IMG/VR virus record: IMGVR_UViG_3300042319_001969
Span: 1 to 52,767 of that record
DNA from: a virus
DNA: 52,767 bases
Reading direction: 5' to 3' (one strand)
Position numbers and translations under genes: made by a program
Notes under the pieces: model-generated
Told to the model about the DNA's origin: nothing
Seen by the model: only the letters and a program-made list of their open reading frames with translations
Database searches by the model: none
Part shown: piece by piece, positions 1-6,680 of the stretch
Position numbering within the stretch: position 1 is the first letter of the stretch
Layout: each line of letters starts with the position of its first letter

Positions 1-647
1 GAAGTAAGCTTTCAGGTTTATTCAGTGGTAAAATTGATGCTAAAAATCTATATAAGTATGAAACTTCAGACAACTTGTTTTATAACAATAAGTATGAAAT
101 TAAAGAAATGGATTTAGCTTTTGGTATTGTGTTAGACGCTAGTGGCAGTATGCAAGGAGATAAAATTACAGATGGTAAAGTATCTATGGTTTTATTACAT
201 GAAACTTTAAGAGCTTTAAACATTAACCATTCTATTATTGACCACACTGCTAGAGGTAACCACACTTGTATTGTTAGAAAATATCATGACTTTAAAGAAT
301 CTAAAAACTATGATATTACTAAGTCTTATGCTATAATGGATATTGTAGCTAGAGAAGGTAATAACGACGCAGGAGCCTTGTATTACATGGAGCAAGCGTT
401 GCTTAAAACTCAAAACAAAGACAAAATTTGTATTATATTTTCAGACGGCCAGCCAACAGAGTGCTCAGAACAAGAGTTAAAAGACCAAGTTAAAAGTATG
501 GAAAGAAAAGGAATTAAGGTTATTGGTATTGGCATTAATCTTCCAGAGATTGCCGAATATTACACAGACTATGCAAATGGTAAAAACCTTAATGAAATGG
601 TAAAAATTATTACAGACATCCTTAAACAATATGTATTGAATAAATAA
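1..647 (+). CDS. CobT-like VWA-domain protein, C-terminal part (cut by window edge)
   Basis: This open frame (first full codon at base 3) is the last 214 codons of the 781-residue VWA protein seen complete at 50298-52643. It holds the MIDAS motif DASGSMQGDK, a later GNNDAGAL segment and SDGQPTE, as expected of a von Willebrand A metal-ion-dependent adhesion fold. It is the same locus read across the circular junction, carrying a slightly different allele. An internal ATG at 75 could open a shorter frame but has no ribosome-binding site and would remove nothing of the fold's known start, so it should not be treated as a separate gene. Confidence 0.85.
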   Translation, partial: SKLSGLFSGKIDAKNLYKYETSDNLFYNNKYEIKEMDLAFGIVLDASGSMQGDKITDGKVSMVLLHETLRALNINHSIIDHTARGNHTCIVRKYHDFKESKNYDITKSYAIMDIVAREGNNDAGALYYMEQALLKTQNKDKICIIFSDGQPTECSEQELKDQVKSMERKGIKVIGIGINLPEIAEYYTDYANGKNLNEMVKIITDILKQYVLNK

Positions 648-680
648 GCCGTTATACGCTATTCGCTTTATAAACGGCTT
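646..680 (+). promoter_or_regulatory. Intercistronic hairpin directly before an RBS
   Basis: An 8-bp perfect stem (AAGCCGTT at 646-653, AACGGCTT at 673-680) starts inside the VWA stop codon and ends just before AGGAGG of the next gene. There is no T-run after it, so it is unlikely to terminate. It could be a processing or stability hairpin. The same element recurs in the end overlap at 52642-52676. Confidence 0.6.
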
Positions 681-692
681 AGGAGGTAGAAT

Positions 693-1127
693 ATGAATCC
701 TGCAGAAAAGTATAGGCTTTATGAAATCTTATTCTATTTATATTTTAATAGACAAGATGATACTACAATCAGTAATCAAAATTACTGGAATCTTATTAAA
801 AGCATATGTGACTTTTATGGAGTCAATATGGCTTTAGTAAGTAAAGCTTTACGATTATTAACAAATAATGACAATAAACCTTCAGATTTAGAAATAGTAT
901 ATTTACTTAATAAAGCCGGAGTTTCAGTTAGACCTTTAAACAAGATATCGGGCATTTATTGGCAAAAACAAAAAGAACATTTATTAAATATTGCTAATAC
1001 CTCACCGCCCTATATATTTCCAAGAATAACCGATACAGCTACTAAAGTTAATATTGAATCTTTTATAAAAGCAATGTATAATATAGGTAGTATATTTAAT
1101 GTATTAGACCAAGATTTAATCATGTAG
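693..1127 (+). CDS. Hypothetical protein, 144 aa
   Basis: I do not recognise this family. The ATG follows an AGGAGG site at 681-686. The product is mixed-charge and helix-rich; residues from about 30 to 75 (with VSKALRLL and SDLEIVYLLNKAG) could form a small helical DNA-binding fold, but no diagnostic motif is present. It is the first gene after the VWA protein and precedes two other short unknown genes, probably in one transcript. The N-terminus appears again at 52689-52767 with Pro3 replaced by Ser. Confidence 0.75.
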   Translation: MNPAEKYRLYEILFYLYFNRQDDTTISNQNYWNLIKSICDFYGVNMALVSKALRLLTNNDNKPSDLEIVYLLNKAGVSVRPLNKISGIYWQKQKEHLLNIANTSPPYIFPRITDTATKVNIESFIKAMYNIGSIFNVLDQDLIM

Positions 1128-1138
1128 GAGGAAAAAAC

Positions 1139-1381
1139 ATGAGTAATAAAAAGCCAAATTACGAAAAAATTTCTAGAAGTTTAGTCGCAGAATTTGTTAA
1201 AATATTTGGAGATTTTCCAGTAGCTACACTTCTTTTAAGATTAGGTTGTTCTTATACAGACCTTATTGCTTTAGGTATAAATAAAGAAGACGCACATTAC
1301 GCTATGTTAGAAGATGTTATTCCAAAAGGACCGACCCAATCTCTTGAATTAGAAGTTGTAGATGAAGAGGACATTGACTAA
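1139..1381 (+). CDS. Hypothetical protein, 80 aa
   Basis: A small gene with a GGAGGAAAAA site 6 bases before the ATG. The predicted protein is helical, with a hydrophobic centre (VATLLLRLGCSYTDLIALG) and an acidic C-terminal tail (EVVDEEDID). The central part resembles a short helix-turn-helix in pattern (gly-containing turn between two helices), but this is too weak for a functional call. Its stop codon overlaps the next start by one base (TAATG), so the two are translationally coupled. Confidence 0.75.
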   Translation: MSNKKPNYEKISRSLVAEFVKIFGDFPVATLLLRLGCSYTDLIALGINKEDAHYAMLEDVIPKGPTQSLELEVVDEEDID

Positions 1382-1767
1382 TGTTTGAAGAATTGTTTCA
1401 AACAATGGAATTTTCAAATACTTCTGAAAAATTAAAATTAAAAATTTTATTTGATGAGTATATGAAAGGAATCCCAGATAATTTTTATTTAAATCAATTT
1501 GAATTACAAGCTAAATATTTAGGTAGTCAATACCAAGATTGGTACAAGCTACTTACTCATACACCATTTAAAACCTTTAAAGATAAACAAGTTTCGATTA
1601 TAGTCGAAACTAATACAAACAAAGCTTTAGGTGGTCAAATGGACTTAGATAAAGACGCTTTAAACTTGCTTAAAATGAAAAAAGATATTGTTCAAGCGCA
1701 AACAGGTTCTCAAAAACCTATAATCTTAGTTATCCCAGAAAGTCTATATTTTAAGGAGGAAAAATAA
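1381..1767 (+). CDS. Hypothetical protein, 128 aa
   Basis: The gene starts in TAATG at the end of the previous gene and relies on coupling. The N-terminal 60 residues are helical and the C-terminal part ends in a hydrophobic beta strand (PIILVIPESLYF). The pattern (short helical head, WYKLLTHTPFKTF segment, then a conserved-looking IIVETNTNKAL) is reminiscent of small phage DNA-binding or packaging-associated proteins, but no family can be named. It lies directly before MazG with one base between. Confidence 0.75.
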   Translation: MFEELFQTMEFSNTSEKLKLKILFDEYMKGIPDNFYLNQFELQAKYLGSQYQDWYKLLTHTPFKTFKDKQVSIIVETNTNKALGGQMDLDKDALNLLKMKKDIVQAQTGSQKPIILVIPESLYFKEEK

Positions 1768-1768
1768 A

Positions 1769-2065
1769 ATGACAGACTTAGTTAAACAAATTGAAAAATG
1801 GGGAGAATTACGAGGTTTAAACACCTCAGACCCTACTCGTCAATTTTTAAAATTAGCAGAAGAAGTAGGCGAATTAGCAGCAGCAATGGCTAGAAATAAC
1901 AGAGATGCCGAAGTAGATGCTATTGGAGATATCTTTGTAGTTCTTACTATTTTATCTAAGCAATTAGGCTACGATGTTACATCTTGTGTTCAAAAAGCAT
2001 ACGATGTTATTAAAAACAGACACGGTAAATTAGTAAATGGTGTTTTTGTTAAGGAGGAAAAGTAA
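1769..2065 (+). CDS. MazG-like nucleotide pyrophosphohydrolase
   Basis: A 98-residue all-alpha NTP-PPase of the MazG/dUTPase superfamily. Metal-binding EExxE is visible as E31, E32 and E35 in KLAEEVGELAAAMAR, with the matching D50xxxD54 in VDAIGD. Such enzymes hydrolyse (d)NTPs to the monophosphate and pyrophosphate; phage versions are proposed to adjust nucleotide pools or (p)ppGpp-linked stress signalling. It is about the usual length for a single-domain phage MazG. The RBS (AAGGAGG) lies inside the previous gene's end. It is followed without a gap by a phosphoesterase, so both may act on nucleotides. Confidence 0.88.
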   Translation: MTDLVKQIEKWGELRGLNTSDPTRQFLKLAEEVGELAAAMARNNRDAEVDAIGDIFVVLTILSKQLGYDVTSCVQKAYDVIKNRHGKLVNGVFVKEEK

Positions 2066-3187
2066 ATGGCCTATTTAGTTTATACTGATAGAGACAAACT
2101 TGTTTATATTGCTAACAAATTTAAACAAAGTAAAAATAATAAAATTAACTGGAAAGAAGCTACAGAAGAATTAAACTTTGTATTTAGCGAACAAGCCAGT
2201 ACTCAAATTTGGAAATTAAGACACCACAGAGCTTATAATTTTGTTATTAAACATACTATTGGTAATCAAGAAGCTTTAGCTCAGTTAAAAACAGAACGTA
2301 CAATTGCAGAACAATATATTTTACCCGTAGCTAGAACTAAAATTCTTACAGAACAAATACATACTCTTTTAGAAACTAATGCTAAACCTATGGCATTTAA
2401 AAAGAATTATTTAAATGTCAAACAAGAAAATGAATATATTTTTGTTACAAGTGATTTTCACTTTGATGGTGATAACACTATGTTAGAATCTTTACAAAAA
2501 GCATACAAACATATTATCACTAAACAAAAAATTCATAAATTTAAACGCATTAAACTTATTGAATTAGGAGACGTTGTCGAAGGTTCGCACCTTAGACCTT
2601 CTCAATTACTAGCTATTAAATCTTTATTAATTCCACAAACAGTTACAATTTCACAAGCATATGTAGAATTTTTACACAAGCTTACAGAAGACATGTTTGT
2701 AGATTTTTATTGCGTTACATCTTCTAATCACACTCAAACTAGAGCGTTTGGAACACAACGCAATGAGTTAGTAGAAGACGATGCTATGTTAATTTTTTCA
2801 GAAGTTGTTAAGACAGCTATGTCTAAAAATAAAAATTTTAAAATTCAAGCAGACAGAGATTTAGTAGCACACATTACTAGTAAACATAAAATGTTTATTG
2901 CTCATGGTCATTTAATTGAAGGTAAAAAAACAGGGTATGTTCAAGAACTCGCTATGGCTCGTAATATTACTTTTGATTACGCATTATTTGGGCACTTTCA
3001 TCATTATCGTGAAGTGACTTTATATAGCCGTGATACTTACAACATGAAAGTGTTTTACGCCCCTTCAATGAACACTAAACACAGTGATTATGAATTTGAC
3101 CGTAATTTATCTAGTAAAGCTGGAATACTTATGATGGTGTTTAATAATACTACAGGACACCAATATTGTCAAGAGTTATTTGTATGA
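2066..3187 (+). CDS. Calcineurin-like metallophosphoesterase
   Basis: A 373-residue protein. Residues from about 123 onward show the two-metal phosphoesterase signature in order: SDFHFDGD (D130, H132), LIELGDVVEGSHLR (G168, D169), TSSNHTQTR (N221, H222), MFIAHGH and ALFGHFHHYREV. The GNH motif is present as SNH and the final GHxH as GHFH. The N-terminal 110 residues are helical and may bind nucleic acid. Phage members act as nucleases, phosphatases or cyclic-nucleotide phosphodiesterases; the sequence does not decide the substrate. The start follows AAGGAGG inside the MazG end. Confidence 0.85.
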   Translation: MAYLVYTDRDKLVYIANKFKQSKNNKINWKEATEELNFVFSEQASTQIWKLRHHRAYNFVIKHTIGNQEALAQLKTERTIAEQYILPVARTKILTEQIHTLLETNAKPMAFKKNYLNVKQENEYIFVTSDFHFDGDNTMLESLQKAYKHIITKQKIHKFKRIKLIELGDVVEGSHLRPSQLLAIKSLLIPQTVTISQAYVEFLHKLTEDMFVDFYCVTSSNHTQTRAFGTQRNELVEDDAMLIFSEVVKTAMSKNKNFKIQADRDLVAHITSKHKMFIAHGHLIEGKKTGYVQELAMARNITFDYALFGHFHHYREVTLYSRDTYNMKVFYAPSMNTKHSDYEFDRNLSSKAGILMMVFNNTTGHQYCQELFV

Positions 3188-3342
3188 CAGTTTATAAGTT
3201 TTATAAACTTAAAGATTTTGTAAAAAACTACAGCAGAAGAAAAATAAAAGACGAACTTATTGAATCTATATTACAAGAAGTAGTAGCAGAATATGAATCT
3301 GTTTTAATTACTTTAGAAATGCTAAAAAGAAAATTAAAGTAA
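3184..3342 (+). CDS. Small hypothetical protein, 52 aa
   Basis: The ATG overlaps the stop of the phosphoesterase (ATGA), a typical coupled start. The product is very basic and helical (KDFVKNYSRRKIKDEL, ending in MLKRKLK), suggesting a nucleic-acid or protein-binding peptide. It has no recognisable family. It fills what would otherwise be a gap, uses codons like its neighbours and ends exactly where a hairpin begins. Confidence 0.6.
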   Translation: MTVYKFYKLKDFVKNYSRRKIKDELIESILQEVVAEYESVLITLEMLKRKLK

Positions 3343-3372
3343 GCCGCACTCTCTCTGCGAGATTGCCGGCTT
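3341..3372 (+). promoter_or_regulatory. Intercistronic hairpin before helicase RBS
   Basis: AAGCCG (3341-3346) pairs with CGGCTT (3367-3372), with an inner TCTC/GAGA helix. It begins at the stop codon of the 52-aa gene and ends right before GGAGG. The arms resemble those of the hairpin at 646-680 and there is no T-run. Confidence 0.55.
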
Positions 3373-3385
3373 GGAGGTAAAAGCT

Positions 3386-5194
3386 ATGAAGTTAAGCAAG
3401 TTTTTAGTCACTTCAGACGACGTAACTTTTAAACATTATTTATTATCAGATAGTATAGTTAAAAAAATTAACATTGAATTTAAATTCTATAATGTTCATT
3501 TTTATAAACAACAATATACTACAGATTTTGAAGTATGGTTAGAGTTCCCACACAGCAATATTTATTGGTATGTGGACTTTGAAAACTATATTAAATTTGA
3601 GCTATTAATTAAAGACATTAGATATGAACGCCAATGGCTTCAACTATTACACCAATTAAAAGAACAAATTAAAGAAGAAGCATCTGTATTACAAAAACAA
3701 TTAGACGAAATTAGTCAAAAAAGTATACTAGACGCTATGTATGAGTTTGACCTAAGAGACTATCAAGCTTTAGATTTACTACAGCTTACCACTAAAATGG
3801 CACACCATACACCTAGAATTGGTCTTATACTTAATGAGCAACGCACAGGCAAGACTAGAATAGCTATTGCAGCTGCTATTAAACAAATTCCACCAGGCGG
3901 AGTTGTGTTAGTCGTAGGTCCTAAAACATCTTTAATTTCATGGAAAACTGAAATTGAACATATGAACAGTTATTGGCAAAAAGACAGCATAGCTATTAAC
4001 GCAGACCTTGTGTTAAAGTTATCTCAGCTTAAAGATTTAAATACAACATACAGATTAGACAAATATAATTTTAGACTTATTAGTTACGACTTATTTAAAC
4101 GTGCAACTCAAGCACAGTATTCACAAATTACAAGTATTAAATATACTAAAAATATTGTAGTCATTGGTGATGAAGTTCACAGATTACGCAACTTTAAAAC
4201 CTTGCAATCTACAGCATTATTTAGATTTAAAGACTTTTGTGAAGAAAAGCAAATGAACATAGCTATTTTAGGATTAACAGGAACTCCTGCAGTCAAAGAA
4301 TCTCACGATGTATTTGGCTTACTTAGTTTTATTAATTATTCTAAAATATGGTTTCATCCGTATTATACACACTTTAATGAGTTTAAAGAATATTTTTACA
4401 TATGCGAAGATACTTCGTTTGGTAAAATTACTTTAGCATTGAAGCGAGCAGATGAGTTAAATTTCTTAATTAAAATTCATGCTGTTCAAACAAAACAAAA
4501 GAAATTAGCGTTATTTAAAGACTATGAAAAGAAATATAAAAAAGTAATGCTACCCCTTGACAATAAACAAAAAGAGATGTATGATTCTATTAGAGACTAT
4601 ATGGAGTATGGTACAGAAATTGATACCAAAAACAAATTGTCTCAATTAGTTAGATTACAGCAAATTTGTGTAGACCCAAGTAAATTAGTAGAATCTTATA
4701 CCAACATTCCGCCTAAAGCAGCTTATATTATTAAGCTTGCTCAAGCATATCCGGACTTGCCATTTATAGTTATGTCTAAAAAACTAGCTATTTTTGGTAC
4801 CCTAGCAAAGCAATTTGACTTGCTAGGAATTAAATACAGTTTAGTAACGGGAATAATCCCACTAAAAGATAAGCAGGAGGAGATAAAAAGATTCATGAAC
4901 AAAGAAACTCAAGTATTCCTCCTCCAGCTTGATGTAGGACGAGAAAGTCTTACATTACCAGTGGCGAAGCTCACTGTCTTTGCGGACAGGGACTTCGCCC
5001 AGGGATACAATGAACAGGCGGAAGCACGTATGACGCCGTTTGACGGTATCCCACAGGTGAAGTTTGTCATAGACCTCGTAATGGAGGGCACCATCGAGGA
5101 ACACATCTATGATATCCTTGTTACTAAAAAACAGAGCATCGGCGACGTCAATGAGCTCTGGACTTCAGAAAAGGAGGTAAAGTATGGAGTTTGA
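3386..5194 (+). CDS. SNF2-type superfamily 2 DNA helicase/translocase
   Basis: A 602-residue protein. Motif I is LNEQRTGKTR near residue 154, motif II (Walker B) is IGDEVHRLR near 262, motif III is LTGTP near 299, and motifs V/VI appear near residues 510-555 (DVGRESLTLP, then QAEARMTPFDG). Together these make an SNF2/Swi2-like ATP-driven DNA translocase, common in phage replication arms. ATG 3386 has GGAGG 8 bases upstream; an upstream in-frame TTG at 3371 overlaps the RBS and is rejected. Base composition changes sharply at about 4860 to GC-rich codons through the end, suggesting that the C-terminal lobe was exchanged by recombination. Confidence 0.88.
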   Translation: MKLSKFLVTSDDVTFKHYLLSDSIVKKINIEFKFYNVHFYKQQYTTDFEVWLEFPHSNIYWYVDFENYIKFELLIKDIRYERQWLQLLHQLKEQIKEEASVLQKQLDEISQKSILDAMYEFDLRDYQALDLLQLTTKMAHHTPRIGLILNEQRTGKTRIAIAAAIKQIPPGGVVLVVGPKTSLISWKTEIEHMNSYWQKDSIAINADLVLKLSQLKDLNTTYRLDKYNFRLISYDLFKRATQAQYSQITSIKYTKNIVVIGDEVHRLRNFKTLQSTALFRFKDFCEEKQMNIAILGLTGTPAVKESHDVFGLLSFINYSKIWFHPYYTHFNEFKEYFYICEDTSFGKITLALKRADELNFLIKIHAVQTKQKKLALFKDYEKKYKKVMLPLDNKQKEMYDSIRDYMEYGTEIDTKNKLSQLVRLQQICVDPSKLVESYTNIPPKAAYIIKLAQAYPDLPFIVMSKKLAIFGTLAKQFDLLGIKYSLVTGIIPLKDKQEEIKRFMNKETQVFLLQLDVGRESLTLPVAKLTVFADRDFAQGYNEQAEARMTPFDGIPQVKFVIDLVMEGTIEEHIYDILVTKKQSIGDVNELWTSEKEVKYGV

Positions 5195-5670
5195 ATTTGA
5201 CACTATGACTAAGTTAGAATCGAAGCTTTCTGTGTCCGTCTATGGACCAGCCGGAAGCGGTAAAACGACCTCAGCCTTTAAATTGGCTATGGGGATTCGT
5301 GACCAACTGTATCCAGGCAAATCCCTTAAAGACATTGGATTATTTATCGACACGGAAAGAAAGTCTTCAAGTAAATCGGTAGGCCGAAACGTAGGCGGTG
5401 AGACGTTAGAGGCCATGGAGGTTTATCATTTTGAAGCCCCCTTCGATATCTACAAATACGCGCAACTAATAGAATATGCTGTAAGCCAAGGTAAGAAGAT
5501 TATTGTTACCGATAGCTTTACCCCTTTTTGGAGTGGTACTAGTGGCATACTTGACAATGTTGCAGAATTAGAAGTCTCTCTAGCGGGAGCAAAAAAAGCC
5601 TACGGTGCTTGGAGCGAGAAAGCCATAATCGCTAAAAAGAACCTGTTGAAATCTGTCGTGTCTAACAGTG
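4860..5670. other. GC-rich patch crossing the helicase/Sak4 junction
   Basis: Bases 4981-5040 contain 35 G/C of 60, against about one third elsewhere. Codons such as CTC, GCC, GTC, GAG and AAG dominate from about 4860 to about 5670, and then the usual AT-rich codons return in mid-gene. Both reading frames stay open. This fits homologous replacement of a block by a relative with different composition. Confidence 0.7.
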
Positions 5671-6137
5671 CTGCGCACATGATATTCTGTTATCGTGCTA
5701 AAACAGAGTATGATATTACTAAAAACGACAAAGGTCGTACAGTAATTAATGTTATTGGAGTTAAGGAAGACATGCAAGGTGATGTTCCATACGAACACGA
5801 TATTGTATTTAGTGTTGACCGTGAAACTCATAACATTCGTATTATTAAAGACCGAATTGGCTTTGCGGAATATCGTATGACACGCACAGACTCTGAAGCT
5901 CCCATTGTTATCTCAGACGGTAAAGAATTAGCCAAGATTGTCTCAGAAGGTGTTACTTTACAAGAAGTAATTGCTAGAAAGAAATCTAAATTAATTCAAT
6001 TCATTTTAGAAGAAAAAGCACATAAGTCTTCCAAGGTTAGCCTGCTAGAAAAGGCAAAAAACATGGAATTAACTGACAGCTTACTCAACGGAATGGATTA
6101 CGAAGTTTTGACAAAAATTGTCGAAATGATTAAATAG
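5184..6137 (+). CDS. Sak4-like RecA-fold ATPase (AAA_24-type)
   Basis: A 317-residue ATPase with Walker A GPAGSGKTT at residues 21-29 and a Walker B-like KKIIVTDSF near residue 105. The layout matches phage Sak4-type single-strand annealing ATPases, and the next gene encodes an SSB-like protein, the usual partner. Its role would be recombination-dependent replication or DNA repair together with the YqaJ exonuclease at the end of the arm. It starts 11 bases inside the helicase gene after AAGGAGG. The first ~160 codons are GC-rich, the rest AT-rich. One GCGGTGAG octamer lies at 5395. Confidence 0.8.
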   Translation: MEFEFDTMTKLESKLSVSVYGPAGSGKTTSAFKLAMGIRDQLYPGKSLKDIGLFIDTERKSSSKSVGRNVGGETLEAMEVYHFEAPFDIYKYAQLIEYAVSQGKKIIVTDSFTPFWSGTSGILDNVAELEVSLAGAKKAYGAWSEKAIIAKKNLLKSVVSNSAAHMIFCYRAKTEYDITKNDKGRTVINVIGVKEDMQGDVPYEHDIVFSVDRETHNIRIIKDRIGFAEYRMTRTDSEAPIVISDGKELAKIVSEGVTLQEVIARKKSKLIQFILEEKAHKSSKVSLLEKAKNMELTDSLLNGMDYEVLTKIVEMIK

Positions 6138-6146
6138 GAGGCCTAT

Positions 6147-6659
6147 ATGGCATTTAGTTTTAACAAATTACTCTCTACGATTGTTCCAGCCGGTACTTAC
6201 AAAGTTGTCATTGATGACATCAAATTTAAGACTGGTAAAACTGGGGAAGAAACCTCAGACATCTTTATCGTTTTTAAAATGATTGAAGGTGCTTATGCTA
6301 AAAGAACTGTTTTACATACTATGTATGAAAAAGCATTTTCATTCCGTTTACCAGGCTTTTTAAAAGCTGCTAAAGTTGACATGAGTCGTGAATTCGCAAC
6401 TGCTAAGGAACTTTATGCTTATGGCATTAAAGAATCTAAAGGCAAAATCATGAACATTGAAGTTGGTGTTCGTACATATAACGGTAATGACTACAATGAT
6501 GTTTTAAAGTTTATTCCTACTACTTCATCTACTACAACTGTTGAAGATGTTACTAAGCAATTTGGAAACATTGACCTTCGTCCTACTTTAAATAAGATGG
6601 CGAAAGCACAAGTTGAAGAAACTGCTGAAGAAATTAAAGACGACGAATTACCATTTTAA
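6147..6659 (+). CDS. Single-stranded DNA-binding protein (phage type)
   Basis: A 170-residue protein with a beta-rich N-terminal 110 residues compatible with an OB-type fold. A flexible acidic tail ends in DDELPF, nearly identical to the DDDIPF tip by which bacterial SSBs recruit partner proteins. The family seen next to Sak4-like ATPases in phages is often annotated as DUF669/SSB-like. The RBS is AGGAGG. It should coat ssDNA for the polymerase, primase-helicase and annealing ATPase encoded on either side. Confidence 0.78.
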   Translation: MAFSFNKLLSTIVPAGTYKVVIDDIKFKTGKTGEETSDIFIVFKMIEGAYAKRTVLHTMYEKAFSFRLPGFLKAAKVDMSREFATAKELYAYGIKESKGKIMNIEVGVRTYNGNDYNDVLKFIPTTSSTTTVEDVTKQFGNIDLRPTLNKMAKAQVEETAEEIKDDELPF

Positions 6660-6680
6660 TAGAAAGGAAATATAATCGGT

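Larger units (their letters stand above)
1..771. repeat. Left copy of imperfect end overlap
   Basis: Bases 1-771 match 51997-52767 with a constant offset of 51,996. There are 13 substitutions and no indels, at 128, 131, 161, 173, 221, 248, 341, 359, 393, 464, 505, 533 and 699. Ten changes are synonymous; 393 (Gln/Lys), 505 (Arg/Lys) and 699 (Pro/Ser) alter protein. The codon-biased pattern looks like natural strain variation at a circular assembly junction. True direct terminal repeats, copied during packaging, should be identical. Confidence 0.95.

Noticed and set aside
1-771. Direct terminal repeat of a linear phage genome
   Set aside because: Copies differ at 13 sites; packaged terminal repeats are replicated from one another and should be identical. 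Assembly overlap of variants is simpler.
3371-3385. Upstream TTG start of the helicase
   Set aside because: It overlaps the GGAGG that serves ATG 3386.
5551-5580. TTGACA inside the Sak4-like gene as a promoter
   Set aside because: No -10 box at suitable spacing; coding sequence explains it.
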